Part shown: one piece after another, positions 8,530 to 17,009 of the stretch
How the letters are laid out: each line of letters starts with the position of its first letter
Numbering within the stretch: the stretch's first letter is position 1
Source: Microvirga zambiensis WSM3693
GTDB lineage: Bacteria; Pseudomonadota; Alphaproteobacteria; Rhizobiales; Beijerinckiaceae
DNA length: 64,000 nt
Direction: 5' to 3'
NCBI RefSeq assembly: GCF_016735695.1
Contig: NZ_JAERQD010000026.1
Location: 1 to 64,000, forward strand
Notes under the pieces: generated by a model
Databases searched by the model: none
Told to the model about the DNA's origin: nothing
What the model saw: the letters and a program-made list of their open reading frames with translations, nothing else
Translations under genes and position numbers: made by a program

Positions 8530-8934
8530 TTAGCGGATGACCTGCACGACCTTCCGGCTGCTCGGCTCGACCAGAACCGGGGTGTTGTTCACAACGGTGT
8601 ACTTATAGCCCTTCACCTTATACTCGGCCGGCACCTCGTGATAAGTCACGCCGGACTCCGGCAGGACGGCGCCGACACGCACCTCTTCCTTGTAGGTGTA
8701 GGACGGCACCTTCTGGGTCGTCACGTAGGTACGAAACTCCGGCTGCTGCTGATCAGCGATACCACCCACGATGGCGCCCGTCACGCCGCCCACGGCCGCG
8801 CCCACCGGGCCGCCGACAACCGCGCCGCCGACTGCACCTGTCGCCGCACCGGCCGCAGCGCCGCCCTGAGCAAAAGCTGCCGCGGGAGCAAGGGATGCAA
8901 GCACGGCGCCAGCAAGAAGAAGCTTCTTCGACAT
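8530..8934 (-). CDS. DUF1236 protein with glycine-zipper segment
   Basis: A 134-residue exported protein from the ATG at 8934, which has an AGGAGA ribosome binding site and opens a signal peptide (MSKKLLLAGAVLASLAPAAA, cut after FAQ). A glycine-zipper segment follows (AAGAATGAVGGAVVGGPVGA), then the DUF1236 domain ending YKYTVVNNTPVLVEPSSRKV and VQVIR. DUF1236 proteins are periplasmic or surface proteins of unknown function, common in Rhizobiales. Three DUF1236 proteins occur in this window. Confidence 0.88.
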   Translation of the reverse strand: MSKKLLLAGAVLASLAPAAAFAQGGAAAGAATGAVGGAVVGGPVGAAVGGVTGAIVGGIADQQQPEFRTYVTTQKVPSYTYKEEVRVGAVLPESGVTYHEVPAEYKVKGYKYTVVNNTPVLVEPSSRKVVQVIR

Positions 8935-9168
8935 GGACTTTCTCCTGAATTCATGGCGAGCTTCGCGCCCGCTGCTCAGATAACGTCCTTTCAGGAGAAC
9001 GGTTTCCAATATTCTGATAAATATAAGTAGATTTACCTATTATTCAGTAAGATGAACGGTTCATTAACGGCGGAAACTGTATTGTATATCTGGTCGCAAA
9101 GTCGTGCGGCAGACGTGCAATGACGCATCACGATCTAAAATTTCTAGTGTGAGTTACCTGATGTCTTA

Positions 9169-10075
9169 GAGTCCGTCCCGTAAATCATGAGCACCGTCCC
9201 AAACGTCGGATGAGGAGCATGACGGATGCTGCGTAGAGGAACGCTCGAGCTGAAGTCAGCGTCGCCTCGGGGTCTTTCCAGAGCCGACGATTGCGGCTGA
9301 TCCAGGCGAAGAACCGTTCGACGACCCAGCGGCGAGGATGCACCGCAAAGCCAACCTGATCAGGAGGTTTCTTGACGATCTTGATGGCAATCGAGGTGGC
9401 TTGGGCTGGGGTCTCGCCGGCATAGCCGCTGTCGGCAAACGCTTTGATGATGAACGGGAACGCGCGCCGCGACAGACGCAGAACCCCACAGGCAACATCG
9501 CGGTCCTGAACGTCCGCCGGCTGCGGCTCCAGGATCAGACCACGCCCATCGGTGTCGACCATCACCTGGCGCTTGCGGCCCTTGACCTTCTTGCCGGCGT
9601 CATAGCCTCGTGGGCCGCCGCTCTCGGTGGTCTTCACGCTTTGGCTGTCGAGCACAGCGGCGGTGGGCGAGGCCTCCCGTCCCACCCGCTCACGGTCGGC
9701 CATGACCAGGAGGTGGTTGATGGTCTCGAACACGCCGGTGTCGCGCCATAGGCTGAACCAGCGAAAGACCGTACTCTTGGGTGGCAGATCCGAGGGCAAC
9801 AGCCGCCAGGCAATACCGCCGCGCAGCACGTAAAAGATCGCGTTCAGGATCTCCCGAGTGGGCCAGCGGCGTGGCCGTCCTCGGGCGCAGGCCTCGGGGA
9901 GGAGCGGCTCAATCAGCGCCCATTCGGCATCGGTCAAATCGGTTTCGTAACGCAGGCCGTCGCGGCTATACTGCCGCCGGGTGGTCGAGGTCCACATTGC
10001 GGTTCCAGGTCAGGCTTCAGCACCCTCCTGGAATCATAGGTATCTCGGCCACTCAACCCAGTTCGGGACGGGCTC
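9169..10075. mobile_element. Complete IS5-family element (IS1031-type), 907 bp
   Basis: The ends are inverted repeats beginning GAGTCCGTCCCG (9169-9180) and, at the other end read inward, GAGCCCGTCCCG (10075-10064). TTA flanks both sides (9166-9168 and 10076-10078). The GAG terminus, the 3-bp TNA target duplication and the ~900-bp length are the marks of the IS1031 group of IS5. The single transposase gene is intact, so the insertion is probably recent. It landed in the region between two minus-strand DUF1236 genes. Confidence 0.85.
9185..9997 (-). CDS. IS5-family transposase
   Basis: A 270-residue DDE transposase in one frame. The DUF4096-type N-terminus is LTDAEWALIEPLLPE. The first catalytic Asp is in AVLDSQSVKTTE, the second in FADSGYAGE, and the Glu is in the WVVERFFAWISRNRRL signature with the Y/R-rich spacing typical of IS5. 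No stop codon or shift interrupts it. It fills the element whose ends are described at 9169-10075. Confidence 0.95.
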   Translation of the reverse strand: MWTSTTRRQYSRDGLRYETDLTDAEWALIEPLLPEACARGRPRRWPTREILNAIFYVLRGGIAWRLLPSDLPPKSTVFRWFSLWRDTGVFETINHLLVMADRERVGREASPTAAVLDSQSVKTTESGGPRGYDAGKKVKGRKRQVMVDTDGRGLILEPQPADVQDRDVACGVLRLSRRAFPFIIKAFADSGYAGETPAQATSIAIKIVKKPPDQVGFAVHPRRWVVERFFAWISRNRRLWKDPEATLTSARAFLYAASVMLLIRRLGRCS

Positions 10076-10144
10076 TTAGCTGGGAAGGAGCACGGCATCG
10101 GTGACGCGACCATCGCAACTTGTCCCACCCACCACCTAAACGGG

Positions 10145-10177
10145 CTGGTCGGAGGGAGGCAAACTCCCTCCGACCAG
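10145..10177 (-). terminator. Strong hairpin terminator after the double DUF1236 gene
   Basis: A perfect 13-bp stem (CTGGTCGGAGGGA / TCCCTCCGACCAG) with a 7-base loop lies 6 bases past the stop of the minus-strand gene at 10183. The IS5 insertion ends 70 bases further on, so the gene kept its terminator. Confidence 0.75.
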
Positions 10178-10182
10178 ATGGC

Positions 10183-11364
10183 TTACTCGATGACCTCGAT
10201 CACGCGGCGGGTCTCGGGCTCGACCACGGCGATCTCATCGCCGACCACCACGTAGCGGTAGGTGCGCAACTCCGGGACCTCGGTGATGATGGTTTCCGGC
10301 ACCTCCATGATCTCGACGTCCTGCGGCAGCGTCACGCCTTCGCGGATCTCAACCTTGGATGTGGTGGACGGGCGCGTCGAACCGGTGGTCTCGACCGTGG
10401 TCTTGAACTTCTTGCGCTGCTCGCTGCTCAGACCGACCGAAGCCGACTTGCGCGATCCGCCCGACTTGTGGATCACCTCCACGATCTTCTTTGTCCTGGG
10501 CTCGACGATCACGATCTCATCACGCACCACGACGTACTGGTAATTCCGGTACTGCGGCACGATGCGAATGACTTCCGCCGGCAGAGGTGCCAGGCGAACC
10601 TCGTCCGTGATGGTCGTGCCGACCGACACGTTGAAGGTCACGTTCGACACCGTGTTGACGCTGGTGCTGCTGAAGGCCTGCGTCACTTCTGAGCGCTGCT
10701 CGGTGCCCAGGTTGGCAACAGCATTCGTTGTCGTGTTGGCGGTGCTGTTCGACGATGTAGACGACGAGTTGTTCTGCTGTGCGGCGGAATCCGATTGCTG
10801 CGCGCCCGAAGTCGATCCCGACTGGATGCTCTGCTGCTGCGACGAGCCGGTGGTCGAGCGCTGCTGGCTGTCCGTGGCCGTGGAGGTCGAGCCGGAGCCG
10901 GTCTTCTGGTTGTCCTGCGAACCGGTGGCCGACTGCGACGGGCCCTGCTGCGGACGCTTCTGGCTGTCGGACGCCTGGGCCGGGTTCTGGGAGCCGCTGG
11001 CACCCGCTGCGGCCGGGCGCTGGCCCTGATCGGCCGAGTTCGTGGACGACGTGCTCGATGTTCCCTGCGCGGGCGGGCCCTGACGCGGAGCCTGGCTGGG
11101 CTGCTCCGCCGACGAGGTGGTCGAGCTCTGGCTGCGGCCAGGAGCCGTCTCGGATTTGCCAGGGGCCTCAGACGAAGCGCCGGGGCGGTTCCGGCTCTGC
11201 CCAGGCGCGCTCTCGGACTTGCCTGGCGTCTCCGACGAAGTGGCCGGAGGCTTGATCTGTCCAGGCGCGGTGTCCGACGAACCCGGGGATTGAGTTTGGG
11301 CGAGAGCCGGTACTGCGAAGGCCAGGGCCACCGCGGCGGCCGTCGAAAGCAGAGTCGTACGCAC
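10183..11364 (-). CDS. Large secreted protein with two DUF1236 domains
   Basis: A 393-residue protein from a GTG start with the ribosome binding site AAGGAG. The signal peptide (LLSTAAAVALAFAVPALAQ) is followed by ~180 residues of Ser/Gln/Pro-rich low-complexity sequence. That stretch includes an imperfect repeat of the form SSEAPGKSETAPGRS and long runs of S, Q, T and N. Two DUF1236 domains close the protein, each with a paired motif (RNYQYVVVRDEIVIVEPRTK and LRTYRYVVVGDEIAVVEPET). The layout suggests a surface or periplasmic protein with a flexible stalk and a duplicated C-terminal domain. The function of the family is unknown. Confidence 0.85.
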   Translation of the reverse strand: MRTTLLSTAAAVALAFAVPALAQTQSPGSSDTAPGQIKPPATSSETPGKSESAPGQSRNRPGASSEAPGKSETAPGRSQSSTTSSAEQPSQAPRQGPPAQGTSSTSSTNSADQGQRPAAAGASGSQNPAQASDSQKRPQQGPSQSATGSQDNQKTGSGSTSTATDSQQRSTTGSSQQQSIQSGSTSGAQQSDSAAQQNNSSSTSSNSTANTTTNAVANLGTEQRSEVTQAFSSTSVNTVSNVTFNVSVGTTITDEVRLAPLPAEVIRIVPQYRNYQYVVVRDEIVIVEPRTKKIVEVIHKSGGSRKSASVGLSSEQRKKFKTTVETTGSTRPSTTSKVEIREGVTLPQDVEIMEVPETIITEVPELRTYRYVVVGDEIAVVEPETRRVIEVIE

Positions 11365-11612
11365 GAACTGTTCTCCTTGGATGTTTTCAAACTGCAGAGC
11401 TCCAACGAAGCGTGACGGCTTCCGTTCCCACGCCGTGGGAGGACATCAGGCCCAGGGCGCAGCCCACTCGCTGCCCTTCGCCTTCAGTCTGCGCCGGCGC
11501 CAAGGAGCATGCGTCGGCTTCGTCGCAGCGGCACAAGGAACGAAGCCGCCGTTCACGGGCATGATCCAGGAGGACACAGAAAGGTCGCACTCGACCTGTG
11601 AGTTCCTCCTCC

Positions 11613-11855
11613 ATGGTGGAAATGGGTTCGAGTGGAGATTGGTCCCCGGTCAGCGCCGCACCGCGGGACGGCATACCAGTGATCCTTTGGCTATCCGAGG
11701 AGAACGAACCACCTGATTTTCCGCTGACGGTTGGGTTCTGGACGGCCAATCCCGCAACAGGCGCCGACCGCTGGCAGATCTTTGGCCGGGACGACAACCT
11801 GCGGTTCGTTTCCGATGGTGAGATCCACGGCTGGAAGGCACTCCTGCGCGGCTGA
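11613..11855 (+). CDS. Small conserved hypothetical protein
   Basis: About 80 residues. The core WSPVSAAPRDGIPVILWLSE, then VGFWTANPATGADRWQIFG and a final IHGWKALL, resembles DUF551-like proteins (WxPIxxAPxDGTxVxLW). That family is frequent in phages and Rhizobiales. The start is uncertain: the ATG codons at 11613 and 11622 are both possible, and neither has a strong ribosome binding site. No function is known. Confidence 0.55.
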   Translation: MVEMGSSGDWSPVSAAPRDGIPVILWLSEENEPPDFPLTVGFWTANPATGADRWQIFGRDDNLRFVSDGEIHGWKALLRG

Positions 11856-11968
11856 GTCGACCGTTCGTGTGTCCCAATAGGCACCCTTGGAGCTCAGACC
11901 TTCGGGTCAACGCTTGCCTCAGAACGGCCAAGCTCAATAATGGCTTCCTCCGCCAGGCAAAGGCTTCG

Positions 11969-12199
11969 ATGAAAACCATCTCGGACTGCCGGAAACACGC
12001 CGAGGAATGCCGAGTGCTGGCCAAGCAAGTGCCGGCGGGCGTACCGCGCGACCAGCTTCTGGAAATGGCGAGTACCTGGAACCGGCTGGCCGAAACTCGC
12101 GAGGGGCTGGTGCGCAATCAACCCAGCGGCGATCCGGGGCAGACGGCGGGCCAGGACATACCATCCTCCGGGTCATCCAGAACCAGCGCCGGAACATAA
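11969..12199 (+). CDS. Small hypothetical protein with helical core
   Basis: A 76-residue protein from MKTISDCRKHAEECRVLAKQ. The Cys-xx-Ala-xx-Cys spacing and the following helix (LLEMASTWNRLAETREGLVR) match short Rhizobiales proteins that begin with a CxxHAxxCxxxA pattern. It is on the same strand as the 11613 gene, 113 bases downstream. The start is chosen because upstream in-frame sequence is not protein-like. Confidence 0.6.
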   Translation: MKTISDCRKHAEECRVLAKQVPAGVPRDQLLEMASTWNRLAETREGLVRNQPSGDPGQTAGQDIPSSGSSRTSAGT

Positions 12200-12534
12200 G
12201 CTTGGCGGGAGCGTTGGAGGCTGTCCTTGCGCGAGCGGCGATCATGACGGCGTCCGACACTGCCATGGCTCTCACGGACAACACGCAAGCGGCACGGGTG
12301 CGGGCCCATGTGCAGGCCATGCTCGCCCGGCTCAAAGCCTGCCTTCAGAAGCAGGCGAAGCAGCCGGTGTAACGCCCTGTGATCTCCCAAGGCTTATCCT
12401 GTTCGGACGCCGGTCTTCTTGCATGCCCTTGTTCGGGCCCGCGCTCACGACGATCGGAACAAGCCTGGCTAGAGACAAAACACCGCCTGGACCAGCAACA
12501 TAGGTTAATGGCGAAGAAGGGGGGCTGCTGCTAC
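12200..12534. other. Intergenic, little recognised
   Basis: A frame from the ATG at 12244 could encode 42 residues (helical, ending LKACLQKQAKQPV) but has no ribosome binding site. Nothing else is recognisable until the palindrome at 12535. Confidence 0.3.
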
Positions 12535-12557
12535 TGGGTAAGAACCTTTCTTACCCA
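12535..12557. promoter_or_regulatory. Palindromic operator before the ParD-like gene
   Basis: A perfect inverted repeat, TGGGTAAGAA / TTCTTACCCA, with the 3-base spacer CCT ends 10 bases before the antitoxin ATG. Ribbon-helix-helix antitoxins typically bind such palindromes to repress their own operon. The position between gene and promoter suits that, and the short loop also allows an RNA hairpin. Confidence 0.65.
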
Positions 12558-12567
12558 CCGTCCTGCC

Positions 12568-12768
12568 ATGCCCTCAAAATCCACGATCACCGCGTCCCTG
12601 ACCCCTGAACTGACTGCCTTCATCGCCGCCAAGGTGCAGACCGGCCACTACCGCAGCGCCAGCGAGGTGGTGCGTGCCGCCCTACGCCTGCTGGTGGAGC
12701 AGGACCGTCGTCAACCTGACAGCGTCGACCGGGAGAAGCCCACCGCCGGTGAGCCCGATGCACGGTAA
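12568..12768 (+). CDS. ParD-like ribbon-helix-helix antitoxin without toxin
   Basis: A 66-residue protein: STITASLTPELTAFIAAKVQ then TGHYRSASEVVRAALRLLVE, the N-terminal ribbon-helix-helix of ParD/CC2985-type antitoxins. The tail is short and polar, as in toxin-binding regions. A ParE toxin gene normally follows at once. Here the next gene is a histidine kinase whose start codon overlaps this gene by 11 bases. A palindrome lies just upstream, so autoregulation is likely. It may control the kinase or be an orphan antitoxin. Confidence 0.8.
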   Translation: MPSKSTITASLTPELTAFIAAKVQTGHYRSASEVVRAALRLLVEQDRRQPDSVDREKPTAGEPDAR

Positions 12769-14917
12769 GCCGGCTGCCGCCGTGCGCTCCTCCTCCGGCT
12801 CTCCGATAGATCGCCTCTGGCCTTTCTTCCAGCAGGCGCCGGGCATGATCGCCATCGTCAGCGGTCCTGGGCACGTCTTCGAGTTCGCCAACCCTGCCTA
12901 TCTCGACCTCGTCGGTGGACGCGACGTGATCGGACAGCGGGTGCGTGACGCGCTCCCCGAGCTGGAGGAGCAAGGCGTCGTGGCGCAGCTCGACCAAGTC
13001 TACGCCACGGGTGAGCCGTTTACCGGGCGCCGGATGCCTGTCGCCTTCCAGCGCCAGGCCGATGCCCCGCCCGAAACCCGGTACGTCGATTTCGTGTATC
13101 AGCCAGTGACGGACGACCAGGGGCAGGTGAGCGGCATCTTTGCCCAAGGTTTCGATGTCACCGACCAGGTCGAGGCGGAAGCTGCCTTCCGGGAGAGTGA
13201 GGCCCGCTACCGGCTGTTCTCGGAGGAAACCCGGGAGGGCGTGGTCATCCACGATGGCGGTGTGATCCTCGACTGCAATCCCGCCTACGCCCGCATGTTC
13301 GGCTACGATGATGTGGCGGATGTAGTCGGGCGCCCCAGCATCGCATTCGTGATACCCGAGAGCGCGGCTCTGCTTCAGGAGAAGAATGCCCTTGGCCAAG
13401 AGGGGCCATACGAGATCCTCGCCTGCCGCAAGGATGGCTCGGTCTTCCCCGCGGAGTTCGTCGGCCGCGAAACCACCTGGAAGGGCCGGAAGGTCCGTAT
13501 TGGCTTGGCCCGAGATCTCACGCAGCGCAAGCGGCGCGAGGCCGCCTTGCGCGAGAGCGAGGCTCATCTCGCCGCCATCTTCGACCAGACCGCAGCCGGG
13601 TTCTCCGAAGGCGATCTCTCAGGACGGTTCCTCCGGGTGAACGACCGCTTCTGCGAGATCACGGGTTACACCCGCGAGGAACTGCTGAACGGCCTGCGCA
13701 TGCAGGACGTCACCCATCCTGACGATCTGCCGGAGAACCTTCGCCTGTTCCGGCGAGCGGTCGGGGCGGGCGAGCCGTTCCTGATCGAGAAGCGCTACAT
13801 CCGGCCGAACGGGTCCGAGGTCTGGGTCAGCAACACGGTGACCGTGATCCACGACGAAGCCGGGCAGCCGCGGTCCGTCGTGTCGGTCAGCATCGACGTC
13901 ACGGCACGCCGGGAGGCGGAAGTGGCCCTGCGCCGGAGCGAGGCCCGCCTCCGGGTGGCGCTGGATGCCGGCCGCATGGGCGTGTGGGCCACCGACACCC
14001 GGACTAACTCCGTCACCACTTCCCCCGAGTTCAACCGTCTCTTCAGCTTCCCCGAGAACGCAACCCCGACCCTCGGCGAGATCCAGTCACGCTATGCGCC
14101 GGGTGCCAAAGAGCGTCTCCATGCGGCGGCCTATGCCGCGCTCGGCCGGGGGGAGCGCCATGCCGAGGACGAGCTTGAGGTGATCTGGCCCGACGGCTCC
14201 CGCCACTGGCTGCTCCTGCGCTCCGACATGGAGGTCACGGCCGGATCGGATGGTGGGACTTACGTCACGGCGACGGGCGTGGCCCTGGACATCACCGAGC
14301 GCAAGCTCTGGGAGGAGCGCCAGCGCATGCTGATCAATGAGTTGAACCATCGCGTGAAGAATACCCTCGCGACGGTTCAGTCCATCGCGGTCCAGAGCTT
14401 CCGCGAGGTGGGCGCGGCCAGCGGCCCGAGCTTCACGGCCTTCCAGGACCGTCTCTTCGCCCTGGCACGGGCGCATGACCTGCTCACCCGCGACACCTGG
14501 GAGGGAGCCGAGTTGCGCGAGGTCATCGGTGAAGTCGTCGCGCCCTACTGCCGCGAAGCTCGTGGACGCTGCCAGGCCAATGGGCCCCGTGTCCGGCTAA
14601 CACCCAACATGGCACTGGCCCTGTCCATGGCCGTTCATGAGCTGGCGACGAACGCCGCGAAATACGGGGCGCTGTCGGTGCCGTCAGGGCAGGTCTCGAT
14701 CTCGTGGACGGTCACGCCCGGCGAGCCGCGATGCCTGCACCTGTGCTGGAGGGAGCAGGGCGGTCCTGCCGTCGCTCCGCCGACGCGCAAGGGGTTCGGC
14801 ACCCGACTGATCGAGCGCAGCTTGGCACTGGAACTCGCGGGCGAGGTCGATCTCGCCTATGACCCTGCAGGCGTGTTCTGCACTATCAAGGCTCCGTTGC
14901 AGGAACTTGGGACTTAG
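12758..14917 (+). CDS. Soluble multi-PAS HWE histidine kinase
   Basis: A 719-residue protein from the ATG at 12758 (MHGKPAAAVRSS). Four PAS-type units follow in order: FFQQAPGMIAIVSGPGHVFE, YRLFSEETREGVVIHDGGVI, LAAIFDQTAAGFSEGDLSGR and a PAS_3-like unit (LRVALDAGRMGVW). The HWE/HisKA_2 dimerisation box is LINELNHRVKNTLATVQSIA. The ATPase domain has HELATNAAKYGAL, the family W-x-E in CWREQGGP, and GFGTRLIERSL. There is no membrane helix, so it is cytoplasmic. HWE kinases often feed the PhyR/NepR general stress pathway. No partner regulator is adjacent. It overlaps the ParD-like gene. Confidence 0.92.
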   Translation: MHGKPAAAVRSSSGSPIDRLWPFFQQAPGMIAIVSGPGHVFEFANPAYLDLVGGRDVIGQRVRDALPELEEQGVVAQLDQVYATGEPFTGRRMPVAFQRQADAPPETRYVDFVYQPVTDDQGQVSGIFAQGFDVTDQVEAEAAFRESEARYRLFSEETREGVVIHDGGVILDCNPAYARMFGYDDVADVVGRPSIAFVIPESAALLQEKNALGQEGPYEILACRKDGSVFPAEFVGRETTWKGRKVRIGLARDLTQRKRREAALRESEAHLAAIFDQTAAGFSEGDLSGRFLRVNDRFCEITGYTREELLNGLRMQDVTHPDDLPENLRLFRRAVGAGEPFLIEKRYIRPNGSEVWVSNTVTVIHDEAGQPRSVVSVSIDVTARREAEVALRRSEARLRVALDAGRMGVWATDTRTNSVTTSPEFNRLFSFPENATPTLGEIQSRYAPGAKERLHAAAYAALGRGERHAEDELEVIWPDGSRHWLLLRSDMEVTAGSDGGTYVTATGVALDITERKLWEERQRMLINELNHRVKNTLATVQSIAVQSFREVGAASGPSFTAFQDRLFALARAHDLLTRDTWEGAELREVIGEVVAPYCREARGRCQANGPRVRLTPNMALALSMAVHELATNAAKYGALSVPSGQVSISWTVTPGEPRCLHLCWREQGGPAVAPPTRKGFGTRLIERSLALELAGEVDLAYDPAGVFCTIKAPLQELGT

Positions 14918-14996
14918 CAAAGCCCGGGTCGGATCCGAACAAGCTCGTCGACGGCTCGCCCTGGCCCATTCAAATACGACTAGACATCGCGCCAGC

Positions 14997-15248
14997 TCAG
15001 CTTTCAGCGAAGCGGACAAAGGCACAGAGCCCTCTGATCAGATGTGTCCTCTGATCATTGGGCAGACCGGGGCAGGCCGCATCGATCAAGTCCGTCAGTT
15101 CCTCGTGACCGGGGCGGCGCTCTCGGATCTCGTTCGCCCACATGACGATCTCGGATGCCGTGCCTGCGCAGGACGGGCACTCGTCGATGATCTCGTTGGC
15201 GAGTTCAATGATCTGGTCGAGCGTGGCAGCGTCGGAAGCCAGCAGCAT
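14997..15248 (-). CDS. Hypothetical protein
   Basis: About 83 residues, MLLASDAATLDQIIELANEI followed by a CPSC pair and helices (VMWANEIRERRPGHEELTDL, ACPGLPNDQRTHLI). It is all-helical, with three Cys in the ORF. An alternative GTG start at 15296 would overlap the next gene upstream. Neither start has a clear ribosome binding site. The family is not recognised. It lies directly downstream of the secreted protein gene on the same strand. Confidence 0.5.
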   Translation of the reverse strand: MLLASDAATLDQIIELANEIIDECPSCAGTASEIVMWANEIRERRPGHEELTDLIDAACPGLPNDQRTHLIRGLCAFVRFAES

Positions 15249-15267
15249 CGTCCGTCCGGAGGCTAGG

Positions 15268-15598
15268 TCACTTCGGTTCAACGGTCTGATCCCCACCAGG
15301 CGTACCCGGGGGCGGAATGACCCGCGTCGTGCCGGGGTTCGGCATCGGCGGACGAACCGACATGTCCGGGGCGATGTCGGCCGGCGGACGGATCACGCCG
15401 TCCGTGCTGTCGAGCTTGTCGCTTAGAGGCTGGTTCGAGCGGCCGACGGAGCCGGTGGACCGGGGATCCTGCGGGCCGGTGCTGTCGGTCTTAAGGCTCT
15501 CGGAGGATTGAGGCTGGCCCTGGGCCTGGGCTCTTTGCTCCATGCCGGCCACCAAGCTGGCCAGGGCAACGCCGACGATCAGGAGCTCTCTCTGTCAT
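15268..15598 (-). pseudogene. Small secreted Pro-rich protein, signal-peptide region frameshifted
   Basis: The mature part (LSDKLDSTDGVIRPPADIAP, then PNPGTTRVIPPPGTPGGDQT, ending VEPK) is a well-marked Rhizobiales small secreted protein of unknown function. The in-frame sequence before it encodes a signal peptide, ELLIVGVALASLVAGMEQRA. That frame meets a stop codon and has no ATG of its own. An ATG at 15596-15598 is one base out of frame. A single base deletion after it would restore M-Q-R-E-L-L-I. Either the gene has lost its export signal or it starts internally at GTG or ATG. Confidence 0.65.
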
Positions 15599-15683
15599 AG
15601 GGCGGTGAATACTACCTGATTGTGGGCTTCGAAAATTCCCTAGCTGATGCCCCTGCCTTCGCGTCCTGAGACCTGCTCCGGCC

Positions 15684-17009
15684 GTGCAGGCGCTCCCGCT
15701 GTCGCCGATGATCCTGTCCGAGATAGTGCGGACGGGAGCGGCGCCGGTGATCCAGCTTGGAGAAGTGCCTATGATCCTCGATCTCCATCGTCAGGGATTG
15801 TCCATCTCAGCCATCGCCCGCCGCACCGGCCGCGATCCCAAGACCGTCCGCAAGTACATCGCCCGCGGCCTCGAGCCTCCTGTCTACGGCCCACGCCGGG
15901 CCGGTCGCCCCGGCAAGCTGGCGCCGTATCTCGATTACCTGCGCGAGCGCATCACGGCCTTTCCCGACCTGAGCGCGGTGCGGCTCACGCGAGAGATCCG
16001 CGAGCGCGGGTATGAGGGCGCCTACACGGCCGTGAAGCGCTTCCTGTCCGCCATCCGCCCAGCTGATCGGCCCAAGCCCTTCGAGATCCGCTTCGAGACG
16101 CCTGCCGGCTAGCAGGCTCAGGTCGACTTCGCCCGCTTCGTCACCGTCTTCACCGACCAGCCGGAGATCACCCGCATCGTCTGGCTGTTCTCCCTGGTGC
16201 TCGGCCACTCGCGCTACATCTTCGCCCGCTTCGTCCTGCACCAGGACCTGCAGACCCTGCTGCGCTGTCACATGCTGGCCTTCGAGAGCCTCGGCGGCGT
16301 GCCGCTCGAGATCCTCTATGACCGCATGAAGACCGCGGTGACCGGCGAGGATGGCGAGGGCCAGATCATCTACAATCGGGCCCTGCTGACCATGGCACAG
16401 CACTACGGCTTCCTGCCCAAAGCCTGCCGGCCGTACCGGGCCAAGACGAAGGGAAAGGTCGAGCGGCCCTTCAGCTACATCCGGCAGGACTTCTTCCTGG
16501 CGCGCCGCTTTTGTAATCTCGACGACCTCAACGCCCAACTGCGCGACTGGCTCGACACGGTCGCCAATGCCCGTCTGCACGGCACGACCCAGCGCATCGT
16601 CGCAGAGGCCTTTGCCGCTGAACGGTCGGAGCTGCAGCCTCTGCCGGCCTTTCCGTTCGATGCCCTGCTCAAGCTCGAGCGCCGGGTCAGCCATGACGGG
16701 CTCGTGTCGATCGGCGGCAATTACTACAGCGTTCCGGATCGCACCCGGCGCATTGTCGAGGTGCATCAACTCCCCGACCGGATCCGCATTCTCGAGCAGG
16801 GCCGGGTGGTGGCCGAGCATCCGGTGCTCGAAGGCCGGCGTCAGTCGCGGGTCGACCCTGCCCATCGCCAGGGGCTCATCGCGAAGGCATCGCGCTCCGC
16901 GCCCGAAGCGATTGTGGTCGGACGCCTGGGTGATCACGTCGCGCGTCGCCCGCTGGCCTTCTATCAAGCGGTCGCGGATCATCTGGCCGCCACGGGAGGT
17001 CAGTCATGA
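15684..17009 (+). pseudogene. istA: IS21 transposase istA with internal amber codon
   Basis: The frame reads a helix-turn-helix (LSISAIARRTGRDPKTVRKY), then ETPAG, a TAG stop at 16110-16112, and QAQVDFARF in the same frame. IstA proteins normally have ETPPGEQAQVDF here, so one G-to-T change (GAG to TAG) explains the stop. The rest is intact: the catalytic Asp in VDFA, YDRMKTAV, and the Glu in KGKVERPFSYIRQDFF. Translation could restart inside, but without the DNA-binding domain. The 3' end overlaps istB by the ATGA pattern typical of IS21. Confidence 0.9.

Noticed and set aside
12007-12372. 121-codon plus-strand frame
   Set aside because: The first half overlaps the better-supported 11969 gene in another frame. 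Only a short tail from 12244 looks protein-like and it lacks a ribosome binding site.
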